Assembly: GCA_028716005.1 (NCBI GenBank)
Contig: JAQUQQ010000004.1
Coordinates: forward strand, 1-35,651
Source of the DNA: Candidatus Moraniibacteriota bacterium
GTDB taxonomy: Bacteria > Patescibacteriota > Minisyncoccia > Moranbacterales > UBA11712
Reading direction: 5' to 3'
DNA length: 35,651 nt
The notes below the pieces were generated by a model. It searched no databases and had not been told where the DNA came from. It worked only from the letters and a program-made list of their open reading frames with translations. The position numbers were made by a program, and so were the translations under genes. Shown in pieces: positions 32,289 through 35,651 of the stretch. The number at the start of each line of letters is the position of its first letter. Within the stretch, counting starts at the first letter, position 1.

Positions 32289-33533
32289 ATGAGAAGTGAC
32301 GAAGGAACAATGATCAATAAAACAAATATAAAAAATACCTCATATAAAAAGGCTTTAGCGATTGTGTTTGTGGCGGCCGTGGTTTTTTCCAGCGGTTTTT
32401 TTTGTGATCGAAACATTGCCGAAGCGAAAAAGAAAAAAGCGAAATCGAGCGTGACCAAATGGCAAGTGCTTCTCGAAAAAAACGGCGTGGACCGCTCTCT
32501 CTGGGAAAAATGCCTTCCCAAAGTGAGCCACGCGGAATACAAAAAAGTGGTGAAAACTCTCAAAAAGCAGGGAACGGTTTCCGGGGGCGGTTCGCTCGGG
32601 CCGGATATCAGGATTGGGCTCATAAGACTTGAAGGAAGCAAAAGCGACCGAACGATAAAAATAAGATCAGTCGAAGGGAATTACGTGGTAAAAAATTCTG
32701 CAGGAGAAACAATAAAAAACGTAGCTTCCGATGATTCCACGACAATAAAACAAAGCGACAATCAATTTCTAGTCAAGGGGTTGGATCCCAATGACTTGTC
32801 TGCTTATGTGGCAAAAGGGGATTTATTGAAAATAGAGCCGGACGGAGGCGAAGGAATTTTTGAAATTTATGATTGCGGCGCAAAATTCAATTTTGTGGAT
32901 GGAAAACCGGATAAGGTCAACCCAGTCGGCTGCTATGGAGACGGGGAATACAACCGCTTTCGCGGAAAACTTGAATTGAGCTTCGATAAAAACAACGATG
33001 CCTGGGCGATAAATATTTTGCCGCTCGAGCAATATACTTGGGGAACGGGAGAAATCGGGGATTTGAAATATGAATATTACAAGCTATTCTCGATTGTTTT
33101 TAGAACTTATGGATACCGCAATATGGAAACCAGGAAGTCATCCCACGAAAATCACAATTTTGATCTTTCAGACACCTCGCTTGATCAAATTTACAAAGGT
33201 CAAAAGATTGAAAGCAAGTTTGAGGATATGAAAAGAGCCACACAAGAAACAAGAGGGAGCATAATTACTTACAAGGGAAAAACAGCTCTGACGCCGTATT
33301 GTTCATGGTCGGATGGAACAAGAAAAGCTTACGGGGATTATCCTTATCTCAAAGAGATGAAAGATAAATATGGAAAACATCCGTCAAAGAGCACAAAGGA
33401 ATTAGAAGACGAAGGAAATCATATGCAGGGGCTCATCGCCAATGGCGCAAGAAAAATGGTGGAGGATGGAAAAAGCTATAGCGATATAATCCAATATTAT
33501 TATCCCGGCGTGAAAATCGACGGAGCGTATTAA
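32289..33533 (+). CDS. Secreted SpoIID/LytB-domain protein
   Basis: Signal peptide; VVKNSAGETIKN, INILPLEQYTWGTGEIGDLKYEYYKLFSIVFRTYGYRNMETRK…HNFDLSDTSLDQIYKGQ…LTPYCSWSDGTRKAYGDYPYL…HMQGLIANGARKMVEDGKSYSDIIQYYYPG. Confidence 0.88.
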   Translation: MRSDEGTMINKTNIKNTSYKKALAIVFVAAVVFSSGFFCDRNIAEAKKKKAKSSVTKWQVLLEKNGVDRSLWEKCLPKVSHAEYKKVVKTLKKQGTVSGGGSLGPDIRIGLIRLEGSKSDRTIKIRSVEGNYVVKNSAGETIKNVASDDSTTIKQSDNQFLVKGLDPNDLSAYVAKGDLLKIEPDGGEGIFEIYDCGAKFNFVDGKPDKVNPVGCYGDGEYNRFRGKLELSFDKNNDAWAINILPLEQYTWGTGEIGDLKYEYYKLFSIVFRTYGYRNMETRKSSHENHNFDLSDTSLDQIYKGQKIESKFEDMKRATQETRGSIITYKGKTALTPYCSWSDGTRKAYGDYPYLKEMKDKYGKHPSKSTKELEDEGNHMQGLIANGARKMVEDGKSYSDIIQYYYPGVKIDGAY

Positions 33534-33590
33534 TTGGTATCTAGTATCTGGTGTCTAGTATTTTGTGTCCGGCTTGCGCCGGATATTTTG

Positions 33591-33614
33591 TTTCCTAATC
33601 TCGGAGATTAGGAA
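33591..33614 (+). promoter_or_regulatory. Hairpin in the obg leader
   Basis: TTTCCTAATCTCGGAGATTAGGAAA; a second hairpin TCCGGCttgcGCCGGA just upstream is likely the SpoIID-gene terminator. Confidence 0.5.
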
Positions 33615-33656
33615 AAGGGAATTGCCAAAAGCGCCGATGAAAGGTAAGGTGACTTT

Positions 33657-34610
33657 ATGATTACCGATGAAGTGAAAATTATCGTGCGGGCGGGGCGGGG
33701 CGGAGACGGCGTCGCCTCTTTTGACAGGGCCAAAATGGGACTTGGTCCAACCGGCGGAAAAGGCGGAGACGGCGGGAATGTTTTTCTGGAAGGCGTGACG
33801 GATTTGACCGCGCTCAACAAATACAAGCAAAAGAGAGAATATTTCGCCGGACGGGGTCGAAATGGGAAATCGGACCGCTCAACCGGACCGGGCGGCCGGG
33901 ATTTGACTTTGACCATTCCGGCGGGATCCGTCGTTCGCAACGTGAAAACCGGAGAAGAATTTGAAATCACGAAGGGCGGAGAAAAAATTCTGGTCGCGAA
34001 AGGCGGTTCGGGCGGGCGGGGCAATTTTCTTTTCCGCTCGGCGGAGAACACGAGCCCCCGAGAATTTGAGGAAGGGTATCCCGGGGAAGAGTTTGAGTTT
34101 TTCATCGAACTCCGACTCATTGCCGACATCGGACTCGTCGGCCTTCCAAATGCCGGGAAATCAAGCCTGCTGAACGAAATCACCAATGCCAACGTGAAAG
34201 TGGCCAATTACGCTTTCACGACGCTCGAGCCGAATCTTGGAGTTTTGGGCAGTCTCGTCATTGCCGACATCCCCGGTCTCATCGAAGGCGCGTCGCTTGG
34301 CAAAGGTCTTGGTGTCAAATTTCTGAAACATATCCGGCGGACGAAGATGCTGGCGCATTGTTTGTCGCTGGAATCCGAAAATATTCTCAAGGATTATAAA
34401 ACCGTGCGAAAAGAACTCGAAGATTTTTCAAAAGAGCTGACAAAGAAAAAAGAAATTATCCTGCTCACCAAATCCGACCTTGCCTCGAAAGAAAAAATTG
34501 CCAAAAGCAAGGCTCTCATGAAAAAAATAACTCCCGATGTATATCCCGTTTCAATCCATGACTGGGACAGCTTGCAAAGTCTTTTGAAAATACTTTCGCG
34601 CCAAAAATAA
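33657..34610 (+). CDS. obgE: Obg family GTPase
   Basis: Obg N-domain glycine-rich region (AGRGGDGVASFDRAKMGLGPTGGKGGDGGNVFL), GLPNAGKSSLLNEITNANVKVANYAFTTLEPNLGVL, DIPGLIEGASLGKGLGVKFLKHIRR. Confidence 0.96.
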   Translation: MITDEVKIIVRAGRGGDGVASFDRAKMGLGPTGGKGGDGGNVFLEGVTDLTALNKYKQKREYFAGRGRNGKSDRSTGPGGRDLTLTIPAGSVVRNVKTGEEFEITKGGEKILVAKGGSGGRGNFLFRSAENTSPREFEEGYPGEEFEFFIELRLIADIGLVGLPNAGKSSLLNEITNANVKVANYAFTTLEPNLGVLGSLVIADIPGLIEGASLGKGLGVKFLKHIRRTKMLAHCLSLESENILKDYKTVRKELEDFSKELTKKKEIILLTKSDLASKEKIAKSKALMKKITPDVYPVSIHDWDSLQSLLKILSRQK

Positions 34611-34671
34611 AAAAACTTCGGCAGGCTAATTTGCTGAAGCGCATCACTGCGACTAATCGCGGTGAATTTTT

Positions 34672-35651
34672 TTAATAACCCGCGGCTGCTTGCAAAGCTT
34701 TCAAGAAATTCACTTTTCCGCCGGACAAGACTTTCCCGGCGAGGCTCGCGTTCGTGTCGACGGAGTTTTTGATAATTTCGATTATTTGCGCGCTTGATAA
34801 ATTGGGATATTTGGAAAAAAGAAGTCCCGCTTCGGCGCTCACAAACGCGGCTGAAAGCGAGCTACCCTCCGCTTCGTCGTAGCCGCTTTTTGATTTGGAA
34901 AGTCCGATGAGAGGAGAATCACTGCTCCCGCCGGGCGCGGCGACGTCAACAGAAGTCGCGCCAAAGTCGGAATAATCAGCCAGGTTCCCGTTTTGGTCCG
35001 TCGCGCCGACGCAGATGATGTTCGAGAGTTCAAAATCGCAAGGATACATTTTCTGGTTCGCGTCTCCGCTTTCGTGATCGTAGCCTTCATTTCCGGAAGC
35101 GGTGACAAACACGCCGGGATATTGCGAGATTGCGTCTTTCAAAGCCAGGTCCAAACCTTCCTCGCCATAGCTTCCCCAGCTGGCATTCACGACCGAAACG
35201 CCCTTGGCGTTGGCATAGTTCAGGGCTTCGATGGCTTGGGAAGTGGTGAAATCAAAGCGAAGAGGCATGACGCGAAGATGATTGAAGAAACTTCCTCCGG
35301 ATACTCCGCGCTTGTTGTTCGCCATCGCGGCTATGATTCCGGAAATAAAGCTTCCGTGCCCGTCGTTGTCAGCCATCTTCTTTTTTGGAAATTCGAAATT
35401 TCTGCCTTTGGCCGAACCGGCTGTCAGATTTTTTTTGAGGTCCTTGTGTTTCGTGTTCACGCCGCTGTCGATGACGGCCACCGCCACATTGCGCTGGTTT
35501 TTTGATTCGAGATCCCAGGCCGCATCGGCGCTCACTCCGCCGGCGCTTGCGGCGGGGTCGAAAAGCCACCATTCGTCGGAGAAATAGGCATCATTTGCCG
35601 AACGCGTGAGCGGCTTGTATTTGAAATTCGGCTGGACGAGTTCGATACGGC
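34672..35651 (-). CDS. Subtilisin-like S8 serine protease (partial; N-terminus beyond right edge)
   Basis: VAVIDSGVNTKHKDL (Asp), DGHGSFISGIIAA (His), GSSLSAAFVSAEAGLL (Ser). Frame stays open to 35651 (RIELVQPNFKYKPLTRSANDAYFSDEWWLFDPA…). Confidence 0.93.
   Translation of the reverse strand, partial: RIELVQPNFKYKPLTRSANDAYFSDEWWLFDPAASAGGVSADAAWDLESKNQRNVAVAVIDSGVNTKHKDLKKNLTAGSAKGRNFEFPKKKMADNDGHGSFISGIIAAMANNKRGVSGGSFFNHLRVMPLRFDFTTSQAIEALNYANAKGVSVVNASWGSYGEEGLDLALKDAISQYPGVFVTASGNEGYDHESGDANQKMYPCDFELSNIICVGATDQNGNLADYSDFGATSVDVAAPGGSSDSPLIGLSKSKSGYDEAEGSSLSAAFVSAEAGLLFSKYPNLSSAQIIEIIKNSVDTNASLAGKVLSGGKVNFLKALQAAAGY

Noticed and set aside
33537-33561. TCTAGTATCTGGTGTCTAGTATT short direct repeat
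   Set aside because: Very short low-complexity duplication with no supporting context.
1-35651. CRISPR array or cas genes
   Set aside because: No regularly spaced direct repeats with unique spacers and no Cas-like proteins were seen; dispersed repeats are kilobases apart.

Overview
The 35.65 kb window looks like a Candidate Phyla Radiation (Patescibacteria/Parcubacteria-like) chromosome segment; this placement is inferred from gene content and style, not proven. Housekeeping and accessory genes include an ABC solute-binding lipoprotein, a TrmB-like regulator, LemA + TPM proteins, a HAD hydrolase, Fic, an OLD-type ATPase/TOPRIM nuclease, a C45/Ntn-hydrolase, RsgA, an ArsR-thioredoxin-permease operon, SpoIID, Obg and a subtilase. 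The most notable signals are: (1) a two-gene unit (13.0-15.8 kb) of a Hanks-type Ser/Thr kinase fused to a TIM-barrel/TGT-like domain plus a PD-(D/E)XK-like nuclease with an internal wHTH, a candidate undescribed conflict/defence module; (2) a ~10.3 kb integrative element bounded by a 14-bp direct repeat (21426-21439 and 31746-31759), inserted in the 3' end of tRNA-Asn(GTT), carrying a serine recombinase, a type III RM system, a Rep-like protein, P63C and a truncated IS1595-like zinc ribbon, with the tRNA's probable native terminator left stranded on the far side; (3) an exported tail-fibre/FGE (CLec-fold) protein whose C-terminus looks like a diversity-generating retroelement variable region; (4) a structured ~135-nt leader upstream of that gene with twin coaxial GAAA-tetraloop hairpins; (5) a family of dispersed intergenic regulatory-looking repeats, all on the same strand; (6) two degenerate AbrB-like paralogues flanking fic. 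No CRISPR array or rRNA was seen. No database search was possible; all homology calls are from motif recognition.
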